Assembly (NCBI GenBank): GCA_002473385.1
Contig: DKTR01000101.1
Span: forward strand, 27,485 to 40,494
Direction: 5' to 3'
DNA length: 13,010 nt
Source: Lachnospiraceae bacterium UBA7225
GTDB taxonomy: Bacteria; Bacillota; Clostridia; Lachnospirales; Lachnospiraceae
Every line of letters begins with the position of its first letter. Positions within the stretch are counted from its first letter, which is position 1. This document shows positions 1 through 7,184 of this stretch, in pieces. The position numbers and the translations under genes were made by a program. The notes below the pieces were generated by a model, which saw only the letters and a list, made by a program, of their open reading frames with translations, was not told the origin of the DNA and ran no database searches.

Positions 1-681
1 TCCGGCGGACAGCAGCAGCGTGTGGCGATTGCGCGTGCTCTGGTGAAGATGCCGCGCATCCTGCTGATGGATGAGCCGCTGTCAAATCTGGATGCCCGGC
101 TGCGCCTGCAGACGCGTGAAGAAATCCGGCGGATCCAGCGGGAAACGAAGATCACTACTGTTTTTGTGACGCACGATCAGGAGGAGGCAATGAGCATATC
201 GGATATGATCGTGGTAATGAAGCAGGGTGTCGTTCAGCAGATCGGTAAGCCGCAGGAGGTGTATGACAGCCCGGTAAATCTGTTTGTGGCAAAATTTCTC
301 GGCACGCCGCCCATCAATGTCTTTCGCGGAAACATCCGGGAGGGTGTGCTTTATATAGGAAAGGACGCTCTTTTCAATGTGAAGGGAGCCGTCAGCCAGG
401 AGGTATACGTCGGCATCCGCCCGGAGGGCTTTGTGCTGCATCCGCAGGGAGCGCTTACCTGTCATTTGAACGGTATTGAGGTGATGGGGCGCGACATTAG
501 TGTGGTTTCGACAAATGAGGCATGTGAAAATACCGTTATCCGCTCTATTATCAGCGCAAAAAACAGCGTCGATACGAACGATCAGACAGTCCGTTTCAAC
601 GTAATGCTTGATAAAGTGTTTGTTTTTAGCAGAGAGTCAGAAGAACGGATTTATTTTGAAACGGAGCAGACGGGAGAGTAA
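1..681 (+). CDS. Sugar ABC transporter ATP-binding protein (UgpC/MsmK/MalK type), 5' end missing
   Basis: This is the C-terminal 226 residues of an ABC ATPase that energises carbohydrate import. Reading frame 1 is open from the first base, so the gene starts upstream and the Walker A part is outside the window. Visible in window numbering are the signature motif SGGQQQR (1-7), Walker B ILLMDE (20-25), the D-loop SNLDARLR (28-35) and the switch histidine in VFVTHDQEEA (His58). A TOBE-type regulatory domain follows, with VGIRPEGF near residue 134 and a VMGRDISVVS-like strand, as in MalK/UgpC proteins. The gene lies 4 bases upstream of two permeases and a binding protein, so it is probably dedicated to this transporter; many Firmicutes CUT1 operons lack their own ATPase. 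The substrate cannot be told from this protein. Confidence 0.95.
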   Translation, partial: SGGQQQRVAIARALVKMPRILLMDEPLSNLDARLRLQTREEIRRIQRETKITTVFVTHDQEEAMSISDMIVVMKQGVVQQIGKPQEVYDSPVNLFVAKFLGTPPINVFRGNIREGVLYIGKDALFNVKGAVSQEVYVGIRPEGFVLHPQGALTCHLNGIEVMGRDISVVSTNEACENTVIRSIISAKNSVDTNDQTVRFNVMLDKVFVFSRESEERIYFETEQTGE

Positions 682-685
682 TGCT

Positions 686-1579
686 ATGGATAAAAATAAT
701 ATGAAGGGCTGGCTGTATCTGCTGCCGGCGATTCTGTTTCTGGGATGCTTTCTGGTGTATCCTCTGATTGATGTATTTATTTATTCCTTCGAGGAGGGCT
801 ATAATTTTGCTTCCCAGACCTACTACGGCATCGGTACCTACAACTATTCCTATATCCTCCACGATCCTTATTTCCTGCAGGCAGTGAGAAACACCTTTAT
901 TCTGGTTGCGATTACGGTTCCGCTCTCTACGGCGCTTGCACTGCTGGTTTCTGTCTGCCTGAATTCCATACGGCCGCTGCGTGAACTTTATCAGACCATC
1001 TATTTTCTGCCGTATGTGACAAACACACTGGCGGTCGGTCTGGTATTTATGATTCTGTTTAAAAAGACGCCTTACACGGACGGCTTCATCAATTTGCTTC
1101 TGCAATTTTTTGGCGCCGGTTCCGTTGATTTTATTGATGGTCCTTACTGGGCCAAAATGCTTGTGCTTTGCCTGTACACGATCTGGGTTGTCATGCCGTT
1201 CAAGGTTCTGATCCTGACGGGTGCACTCGCCTCGGTCGATCAGCAGTATTATAATGCAGCAAAGGTGGACGGCACTCCGCGCTGGCGTATCTTTACCAAA
1301 ATTACCGTTCCGATGATCTCACCGACACTGTTTTATCTGATTATTACTGGCTTTATCGGGGCGTTTAAGGCGTACAGCGACGCAGTAGCGCTGTTTGGCA
1401 CGGATCTGAACACCGCCGGGATGAACACGATTGTGGGATATGTTTACGATATGCTGTATGGAAATGGCGGCGGTTATCCATCCTATGCGTCAGCCGCAGC
1501 AATCATTCTGTTTGTCATTGTGCTGACGATCACCTGCATCAACCTGCTTGTCAGCAAAAAACATGTTCATTATGTGTGA
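686..1579 (+). CDS. Sugar ABC transporter permease 1 (MalF/UgpA type)
   Basis: A 297-residue integral membrane protein forming one half of the CUT1 transporter channel. Six hydrophobic segments are visible. The first is LYLLPAILFLGCFLVYPLID near the N-terminus and the last is IILFVIVLTITCINLLV at the C-terminus. The cytoplasmic EAA loop that docks on the ATPase is at about residues 185-215, with core YYNAAKVDGTPRWRIFTKI. The open frame extends upstream into the ATPase gene, but ATG 686 is chosen because it follows a GGGAGAG site at 673-679 and sits just after the ATPase stop. It also gives the normal MDKN...GWLYLLPA start of the family. The next permease begins 10 bases after its stop. The substrate is unknown, probably a sugar or polyol. 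Confidence 0.95.
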   Translation: MDKNNMKGWLYLLPAILFLGCFLVYPLIDVFIYSFEEGYNFASQTYYGIGTYNYSYILHDPYFLQAVRNTFILVAITVPLSTALALLVSVCLNSIRPLRELYQTIYFLPYVTNTLAVGLVFMILFKKTPYTDGFINLLLQFFGAGSVDFIDGPYWAKMLVLCLYTIWVVMPFKVLILTGALASVDQQYYNAAKVDGTPRWRIFTKITVPMISPTLFYLIITGFIGAFKAYSDAVALFGTDLNTAGMNTIVGYVYDMLYGNGGGYPSYASAAAIILFVIVLTITCINLLVSKKHVHYV

Positions 1580-1589
1580 GGTGCGCGCT

Positions 1590-2459
1590 ATGGAAAATCA
1601 ATTAGAAAAGATAGAAAAAAACGGAAGAGCGCAGGCTGTTGCCGGAAAGTTTTTCACATATGCGCTGCTGACATTCTGGGCGGTGATCGTGCTGTTCCCG
1701 TTTTACTGGATGCTGCTGACCTCCGTAAAAAGCTACAGCGCCTACAACTCGGAGTATATCCCGAAGCTGTACACGCTTGCGCCTACTCTGGAGAATTATA
1801 AAGAGGCATTTACCGCGGTTCCGCTGGCACGTTATTTTGCCAACACCGCTCTTTTTACGATCATCACGACGGCGCTGATGCTGGCGGTGACGGTGCTGGC
1901 GGCATTCGCATTTGCAAGGCTCAGGTTTCGCGGGAGAGACCTGGCGTTTACCATATTTCTCTCGTTGATGATGATTCCGAATGAACTGGTTGTGATTACA
2001 AATTACGTGACGATTACGAACCTGGAGCTGCGCAATACCTTTACCGGTCTGATCCTTCCTTCCGTTACCTCGGTTTTTTATATTTATCTGCTGAAGGAGA
2101 ATTTTGCACAGATTCCCGATCAGCTTTATTATGCGGCGAAGGTGGACGGTACCTCAGATTTCCGCTATCTGCGCAGGGTGATGATTCCTATCTGCAAGCC
2201 AACGATTGTTACGATCACGATTCTGAAGGCAATTGAGTGCTGGAATTCTTACGTGTGGCCCCGGCTGATCACGGACGATGAGACATATTTTCTGGTATCA
2301 AACGGCATTCAGGAAATTCGTGAGAACGGTTTCGGACGGGAGAATATTCCGGCGATGATGGCGGCGGTTGTAGTAATTTCAGTGCCGCTGATCATTCTTT
2401 TTCTGCTGTTCCGCAAAAGGATTATGGAGGGGGTATCCAGAGGAGGGACAAAGGGATGA
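1590..2459 (+). CDS. Sugar ABC transporter permease 2 (MalG/UgpE type)
   Basis: A 289-residue membrane protein, the partner of the preceding permease. It has a charged N-terminal tail of about 18 residues, then a first helix around LLTFWAVIVLFPFYWMLLTS and further helices to the C-terminus (VVVISVPLIILFLLF). The EAA loop is at about residues 180-205, with core YYAAKVDGTSDFRYLRRVMIP. ATG 1590 is preferred over an in-frame ATG at 1548, which lies inside the previous gene. A GTGAGGTG ribosome site at 1575-1582 supports ATG 1590. The stop overlaps the start of the binding-protein gene by 4 bases (ATGA), so translation is probably coupled. Family membership is clear; the transported compound is not. 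Confidence 0.95.
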   Translation: MENQLEKIEKNGRAQAVAGKFFTYALLTFWAVIVLFPFYWMLLTSVKSYSAYNSEYIPKLYTLAPTLENYKEAFTAVPLARYFANTALFTIITTALMLAVTVLAAFAFARLRFRGRDLAFTIFLSLMMIPNELVVITNYVTITNLELRNTFTGLILPSVTSVFYIYLLKENFAQIPDQLYYAAKVDGTSDFRYLRRVMIPICKPTIVTITILKAIECWNSYVWPRLITDDETYFLVSNGIQEIRENGFGRENIPAMMAAVVVISVPLIILFLLFRKRIMEGVSRGGTKG

Positions 2460-4069
2460 GAAAAAAAATCAAGAAGCTGCAGCTTCTGGCTGCCGCAGCT
2501 GCTGCGGGTGCGCTGCTTACCGGCTGTCATGGGGCGCAGGAGCGCAGGAACTTTGAAATCCCGGAAATGTTCGATACTTCGCAACAGTATGAAATCACTT
2601 TCTGGGCGAAAAACGATACCAATAAGACTCAGACACGAATTTATGAGCAGGCGATCAGTGATTTTCAGAAGATTTATCCGAATATCACAGTAAATCTGCG
2701 TCTGTATACAGATTACGGTAAGATTTATAATGATGTAATCACCAATATTTCCACAAATACCACACCGAACGTTTGTATCACCTACCCGGATCATATTGCT
2801 ACATATCTGATGGGAAGCAGCAGCGTTGTGCCGCTGGATGAACTGTTATCGGATAAAAGATATGGGCTTGGCGGCAGTGAGGTGCGTTTTGATACGCCCA
2901 CACAGGAGGAAATCATCTCACAGTTCCTGGAGGAATGCCGGCTGGATGGTCATTATTATGCGCTGCCCTATATGCGTTCTACGGAGGCGTGCTATGTTAA
3001 TAAGACATATGTGGAAAAGCTTGGCTATGAGCTGCCTGATATGCTGACCTGGGATTTTATCTGGGAGGTCTCGGAGGCGGCGACAGCGAAAGATGCCGAC
3101 GGCAATTTTCTTGTCAATGGACAAAATGTCATGCTTCCTTTCATCTATAAATCGACGGATAATATGATGATTCAGATGCTGAAGCAAAAAGGCGCCGGAT
3201 ATTCCACGGAGGACGGGGAAATCCGGATATTCAATGATACGACAAAGGAGCTGCTGTACACCATTGCGGAGCACGTAGAGAGTGGGGCGTTTTCCACCTT
3301 TAAAATTTCCGGCTATCCGGCGAACTTTTTAAATGCCGGTCAGTGTATTTTTGCCGTCGACTCCACGGCAGGCGCGACCTGGATGGGCAGCAATGCTCCG
3401 CTTTCTGACATCAGCGAGGATAAATTTGTGGAATTTGAGACGGCGGTTATGCCAATTCCGCAGTATGATCCCCAGAATCCGCAGATGATCTCGCAGGGAC
3501 CGTCCATCTGTATTTTTCAGAAGGATGATACGCAGGAGGTGCTTGCTTCCTGGCTGTTTGCACAGTATCTGCTTACCAACGAGGTGCAGATTGCCTATGC
3601 CCGGACTGAGGGCTACGTGCCGGTCACCGCAAAGGCGCAGGAGAGCAGCGAATATCAGGATTACCTGGCGAGGTGCGGCGAGGATAACAGCGCGTATTAT
3701 GATGTGAAGATCGAAGCGTCCCGGCTGCTGCTGGATAATGTAGAGCATACCTTTGTAACGCCGGTGTTTAATGGTTCAGCGTCCCTACGGGATGCTGCCG
3801 GACAGATGATTGAGAATACGGCAAAATCCACGCGCAGAAAGCAGAAGGTGGATGATGCCTATATGGAGGAGCTTTACAGTGATGTGACATCACTGTATCA
3901 TCTGGGCGAAGGGCAGGATAACCTGCCGGGTGGCAAAAAAGCGGATCTGGGTCCGCTGCCGGTCACTTCTGTGATTCTGCTGACGGCGCTGGCGGCGGTA
4001 TGGATATTGATTCTGCTGTATATGGCAGCCGGCGCTATAAAAAAGAAAAAAATGTCGGGCAGACATTGA
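2456..4069 (+). CDS. Extracellular solute-binding lipoprotein (family 1) with a C-terminal membrane helix
   Basis: A 537-residue protein expected to capture the substrate outside the cell and pass it to the two permeases. It begins with a lipoprotein signal, a charged MRKKIKK head and an alanine-rich core ending in lipobox LLTGC, with the lipidated Cys at 24. The mature part starts with the family pattern EITFWAKND (about 46-54) and continues as a typical two-lobed binding protein. Oddly, residues about 502-525 form a strong hydrophobic helix (VILLTALAAVWILILLY), followed by a basic tail containing KKKK. This predicts a second, C-terminal anchor, and with about 500 residues before it the protein is longer than ordinary binding proteins. 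The start overlaps the permease stop (ATGA) and follows AGAGGAGGG at 2437-2445. It is the last gene of the operon. Binding specificity is unknown. Confidence 0.9.
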   Translation: MRKKIKKLQLLAAAAAAGALLTGCHGAQERRNFEIPEMFDTSQQYEITFWAKNDTNKTQTRIYEQAISDFQKIYPNITVNLRLYTDYGKIYNDVITNISTNTTPNVCITYPDHIATYLMGSSSVVPLDELLSDKRYGLGGSEVRFDTPTQEEIISQFLEECRLDGHYYALPYMRSTEACYVNKTYVEKLGYELPDMLTWDFIWEVSEAATAKDADGNFLVNGQNVMLPFIYKSTDNMMIQMLKQKGAGYSTEDGEIRIFNDTTKELLYTIAEHVESGAFSTFKISGYPANFLNAGQCIFAVDSTAGATWMGSNAPLSDISEDKFVEFETAVMPIPQYDPQNPQMISQGPSICIFQKDDTQEVLASWLFAQYLLTNEVQIAYARTEGYVPVTAKAQESSEYQDYLARCGEDNSAYYDVKIEASRLLLDNVEHTFVTPVFNGSASLRDAAGQMIENTAKSTRRKQKVDDAYMEELYSDVTSLYHLGEGQDNLPGGKKADLGPLPVTSVILLTALAAVWILILLYMAAGAIKKKKMSGRH

Positions 4070-4093
4070 TTTCCTGAAAATTTCGGTTATAAT
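4066..4093 (+). promoter_or_regulatory. Sigma-A promoter for the secreted OB-like protein
   Basis: TTGATT (4066-4071) and a perfect TATAAT (4088-4093) are separated by 16 bases. The -35 box contains the TGA stop codon of the binding-protein gene. Transcription would start near 4100, about 40 bases before the next ATG, so the secreted-protein gene can be expressed apart from the transporter operon. No terminator is visible between the two genes, so read-through is also possible. Confidence 0.75.
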
Positions 4094-4139
4094 AGGGAAT
4101 GAACAGTAGAATAGATACTGATCCAAAAGGAGGATAATC

Positions 4140-4880
4140 ATGAAAAAGATTGCAGCATTATTGTTAACGTTTTCTCTGGCAGCCATTTCCGCAGTCTGCG
4201 TTATGGCAGAGGAAGCAGAGACCGACGTAAAGTCAGAGGGTGTGATGACACACGAGGAATACGTGGCGGCAGAGCTTGATTCCGAGGTCGTGATTGAGAC
4301 CTATGTGCAGGCAAAGCAGTCCTGGTGGGAGGACAAGGCTACCGTTTACACGCAGGATAAAGACGGCGCTTACTTCTTGTATAACATGGCATGCTCTGAG
4401 GAAGACTATGAGAAGCTGAATGTCGGCACCAAGATCAAAGTTACCGGTTACAAATCTGAGTGGTCCGGCGAGGTGGAGATTACGGATGCTACCTTTGAGA
4501 TTCTGGAGGGCGAGTACGTTGCGCCGGTTACAGACGTGACAGAGCTGCTCGGCACGGACGAGCTGATCGATCACCAGAACGAGTACGTTTCTTTCAAGGG
4601 CATGACGGTGGAGGCTTCTAAGGATGCAGAGGGAAATGAGGCTCCGTTCCTTTATAACTGGGATGGCTCCGGACAGGATGGCGACGATCTGTATTTTAAC
4701 GTTTCTCTGAATGGCGAGACATACACTTTTACAGTAGAATCCTATCTGTGTGACAACACAACGGATGTTTACAAGGCAGTGAAGGAATTGCAGGTTGGCG
4801 ATACCATTGATATGGAAGGTTTCCTGTACTGGTATGAGGGCGTAAACCCGCACATTACATCCGTGACAGCAGCAGAATAA
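4140..4880 (+). CDS. Secreted protein with two tandem OB-like halves, function unknown
   Basis: A 246-residue protein with a classical signal peptide (MKKIAALLLTFSLAAISAV, cleavage likely after VMA at residue 23). The only Cys near it is not in a lipobox, so release by signal peptidase I is expected. The mature protein is acidic and beta-rich. Residues about 49-121 and 148-244 look like two copies of one module. Each has an FLYN segment (79-82 and 170-173), an LxVG turn (93-96 and 217-220), a glycine-containing strand (VTGYKSEW versus MEGFLYWY) and an ending like EITDATFEI or HITSVTA. This is the layout of small OB-fold domains that bind nucleic acid or oligosaccharide, but I cannot name the family. 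ATG 4140 follows a strong AAAGGAGG at 4126-4133. The gene has its own promoter and terminator. A link to the transporter is only positional. Confidence 0.85.
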   Translation: MKKIAALLLTFSLAAISAVCVMAEEAETDVKSEGVMTHEEYVAAELDSEVVIETYVQAKQSWWEDKATVYTQDKDGAYFLYNMACSEEDYEKLNVGTKIKVTGYKSEWSGEVEITDATFEILEGEYVAPVTDVTELLGTDELIDHQNEYVSFKGMTVEASKDAEGNEAPFLYNWDGSGQDGDDLYFNVSLNGETYTFTVESYLCDNTTDVYKAVKELQVGDTIDMEGFLYWYEGVNPHITSVTAAE

Positions 4881-4903
4881 CGGACAGTAAAAAGCTTTTT
4901 TCG

Positions 4904-4933
4904 GAATCACCTCGAAAGGGGTGATTCTTTTTT
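4904..4933 (+). terminator. Rho-independent terminator after the secreted protein gene
   Basis: A 10-base stem (GAATCACCTC at 4904-4913 with GGGGTGATTC at 4918-4927, one G-T pair) carries a GAAA tetraloop. Six T residues follow (4928-4933). It lies 24 bases after the stop at 4880. Confidence 0.92.
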
Positions 4934-5032
4934 CTTGGAGGTCCGGGCTTTATGCAGGAATGCGGTGAGAGCCTGCTCATACAGGTAATTCGCGGGTTTC
5001 CGGGTATAAATAAACGATAAAGGAAAGAAACT

Positions 5033-6229
5033 ATGAATGAAAAGAAACTGATGGTTCAGTACAGTGTGCTGCAGGGCTGCTATTGGATGCTGTTTGGCAC
5101 AATTTACAGCTTTTCCACCGTATATCTTTTGGTGCGAGGTTTTAGCAGTGCCTGGATTGGTATCTGTATTGCCGTTGGGAATGTCTGCGGAGTGATTATG
5201 CAGCCGATCTTTGCCGGGATAGCAGATCACTCACGGAAATTGACTGTGCAGAGACTGACGGCGCTTCTTTCCGCGCTGCTGTTTCTCACACTTGTAATGC
5301 AGTATTTCACACCGGATCTGATATTGCCGGTGGCAATTCTTTTTGTGTTTACAGACGCACTGCTGCAGGTGCTGCAGCCACTGGTGAATTCTGTGAGTTT
5401 TTATTATATTAATCGTGGCATTAATGTAGATTTTGGCATTGCCAGGGGCATTGGTTCGCTGGCGTATGCAGTTATCTCAAGCCTTCTTGGCATGCTGATC
5501 GCGCAGACCGGAAGCAGGATTATTCTGGCAGTGGGAGGCGTGCTGCTCGCAGTCATGATTTGTCTGCTGCAGCGGATGCCGGTACTGACAGACCGTTGCC
5601 CGGCTGCTGGTGCTGGAATGCAGAATGCAGACGATGTACCGGCTGCGGACGGTTTTATCCGGCGCTATCCATACGTATGTATAGCCAGTGCCGGTCTGAC
5701 GCTGCTGATGCTGAATCATAATATGCAGAACAGCTATCTGATCCAGATTATCACACCGCTTGGCGGTGATTCTGTTTCTCTTGGTAATACGCTTGCGATC
5801 GCTGCGGTGATGGAGCTTCCTACAATGTTCCTGTTTTCACGTCTGGTGAAACGGATTTCCAGCAGTCATCTTGTTATGCTCTCCGGTGCATTTTTCTTCG
5901 CGAAGGCAGTCGCGTATCTGGTCTGCGGAAATATGCTGCAGATGTATGCGGCGCAGGTGCTGCAGATGGGTGCATTTGCTCTTTACATCCCGGCAACGGT
6001 ATACTATGTGAATGAGGTGATGGAGCCGCAGGATACTTTCAGAGGACAGGCGTTGATGGCAGGTACGAGCACACTGGGAGGTGTTTTTGGAAGTCTTATC
6101 GGCGGTCTGTTAATTGATTATTTAAATGTTCATTTTATGTTAATTTTTGGCACAATTATGGCATTTATTGGAATGGTGACTGTATTTTGGGCGACACCTA
6201 AGACAAAAGGCGCACCGGTAAAATGTTGA
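5033..6229 (+). CDS. MFS transporter, 12 membrane helices (MFS_1-like)
   Basis: A 398-residue secondary transporter. The sequence is hydrophobic throughout, with two sets of about six helices around a short hydrophilic centre (about residues 180-210, DRCPAAGAGMQNADDVPAAD). The loop after helix 2 reads FAGIADHSRKLTVQR, a variant of the MFS GxxaDrxGrR motif, and the N-terminal half resembles the LacY/nucleoside/phenylpropionate-type MFS_1-like group. ATG 5033 follows AAAGGA at 5019-5024 with 8 bases between. The substrate cannot be inferred; a drug, sugar or aromatic acid are all possible. The gene stands alone after a terminator. I see no convincing promoter in 4936-5032; TATAAA at 5005-5010 lacks a good -35. 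The stop codon lies inside the -35 box of the next gene's promoter. Confidence 0.9.
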   Translation: MNEKKLMVQYSVLQGCYWMLFGTIYSFSTVYLLVRGFSSAWIGICIAVGNVCGVIMQPIFAGIADHSRKLTVQRLTALLSALLFLTLVMQYFTPDLILPVAILFVFTDALLQVLQPLVNSVSFYYINRGINVDFGIARGIGSLAYAVISSLLGMLIAQTGSRIILAVGGVLLAVMICLLQRMPVLTDRCPAAGAGMQNADDVPAADGFIRRYPYVCIASAGLTLLMLNHNMQNSYLIQIITPLGGDSVSLGNTLAIAAVMELPTMFLFSRLVKRISSSHLVMLSGAFFFAKAVAYLVCGNMLQMYAAQVLQMGAFALYIPATVYYVNEVMEPQDTFRGQALMAGTSTLGGVFGSLIGGLLIDYLNVHFMLIFGTIMAFIGMVTVFWATPKTKGAPVKC

Positions 6230-6254
6230 TTTTCTGTTAAGAATTTGTTACAAT
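6226..6254 (+). promoter_or_regulatory. Sigma-A promoter for the degV-like gene
   Basis: TTGATT (6226-6231) and TACAAT (6249-6254) are separated by the ideal 17 bases. The -35 box contains the TGA stop of the MFS gene (6227-6229), the same arrangement as at 4066-4093. Transcription would start at about 6260-6262, right at the base of a hairpin. Confidence 0.8.
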
Positions 6255-6257
6255 AGA

Positions 6258-6282
6258 AACAAGTGGCAGAGATGCCACTGTT
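6258..6282 (+). promoter_or_regulatory. Hairpin at the 5' end of the degV-like transcript
   Basis: AGTGGCA (6262-6268) pairs perfectly with TGCCACT (6273-6279) around a GAGA tetraloop (GNRA type). AAC (6258-6260) and GTT (6280-6282) can add three pairs around a bulged A. No T run follows, so it is not a terminator. It lies at the predicted transcript start and about 50 bases upstream of the ATG. A 5' mRNA-stabilising stem-loop is the simplest reading, which is inference; a regulator site is the alternative. Confidence 0.5.
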
Positions 6283-6328
6283 CAGGGATCATAGAAATGA
6301 TAGCAGAGTATAAAACGGGGGAAGAAAA

Positions 6329-7171
6329 ATGGCTATAAGGATAATTACAGATTCAGCAGCGGACTATTCTGCGCAGGAAATTGCGCGCAGGCAGATCACG
6401 TGTATTCCGATGTCAGTATCTTTTGGGGAGGAGCAGTTCCGGGATGGCGTGGATCTGACAAAAGAGGAATTCTATGAAAAGCTGCTTGCGAAAAAGGAGT
6501 TTCCGAAAACTTCGCAGCCATCACCTACTATGTTTATTAATTGTTTCGAGGAGGCGAAGGCGGCAGAGGATACAGTGATCGCAATTCTGGTCTCAGGTGA
6601 ACTGAGCGGCACTATCCAGAGTGCAATGCTTGCAAAAGAAATGGTGGAATACGAGGATATTTACATTATCGACAGTCAGAATGCCACACTTGGTATGCGC
6701 GTGCTGGTGGATCGTGCGGTATTTTTGCGGGAGCAGGGCTGCGACGCAAAGACGATTATCGAAGAACTGGAGGCTTTAAAGCCACGCATCCGTGTGTATG
6801 CGGGACTGGATACGCTGGAATATCTCTATAAGGGAGGAAGGCTTTCCAGGGGACAGGCGACGCTCGGAAGCCTGGTAAATTTAAAGCCGGTAGTGGCAGT
6901 CACACAGGAGGGAAAGGTAGAACTCTGCGGAAAACAGATCGGCATGAGGCATGCCTTCCGGCAGATTGCAAATATTCTGGAAGAGGATGCCCCGGATGTG
7001 GATTATCCGGTGTATTTTCTATACGCATATGATAAGAAAAACTGTGTAAATTTTATCCAGTATCTCAAGAAAAAGGGAATGGATTTTGGAACGCCGAAAC
7101 TGCGTGGTATCGGAGCAACCATCGGCAGCCATATTGGTACCGGGGCATTCGGCATTGTATATGTAAAGTAA
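6329..7171 (+). CDS. DegV family protein (FakB-like fatty-acid-binding subunit)
   Basis: A 280-residue cytoplasmic protein of the DegV family. Characterised members (FakB) hold a fatty acid while the kinase FakA phosphorylates it for phospholipid synthesis. The family hallmarks are present: an N-terminal RIITDSAAD (4-12), TSQPSP (61-66), SGELSGTIQSA (89-99), DTLEYLYKGGRLS (161-173) and a C-terminal SHIGTGAFG with Ser267 and His268. Length is normal for the family. ATG 6329 follows GGGGGAAG at 6316-6323. No FakA-like kinase gene is in the window, which is common because these genomes carry several dispersed degV genes. The downstream exported protease-like gene starts 13 bases later, so the two form an operon under the 6226 promoter. 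The lipid bound is unknown. Confidence 0.92.
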   Translation: MAIRIITDSAADYSAQEIARRQITCIPMSVSFGEEQFRDGVDLTKEEFYEKLLAKKEFPKTSQPSPTMFINCFEEAKAAEDTVIAILVSGELSGTIQSAMLAKEMVEYEDIYIIDSQNATLGMRVLVDRAVFLREQGCDAKTIIEELEALKPRIRVYAGLDTLEYLYKGGRLSRGQATLGSLVNLKPVVAVTQEGKVELCGKQIGMRHAFRQIANILEEDAPDVDYPVYFLYAYDKKNCVNFIQYLKKKGMDFGTPKLRGIGATIGSHIGTGAFGIVYVK

Positions 7172-7184
7172 GAGGAGATGTTTT

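Noticed and set aside
4233..4910. 225-codon minus-strand open frame opposite the secreted protein gene
   Set aside because: The plus-strand gene has a signal peptide, a strong ribosome site, a promoter and a terminator; the antisense frame has none of these.
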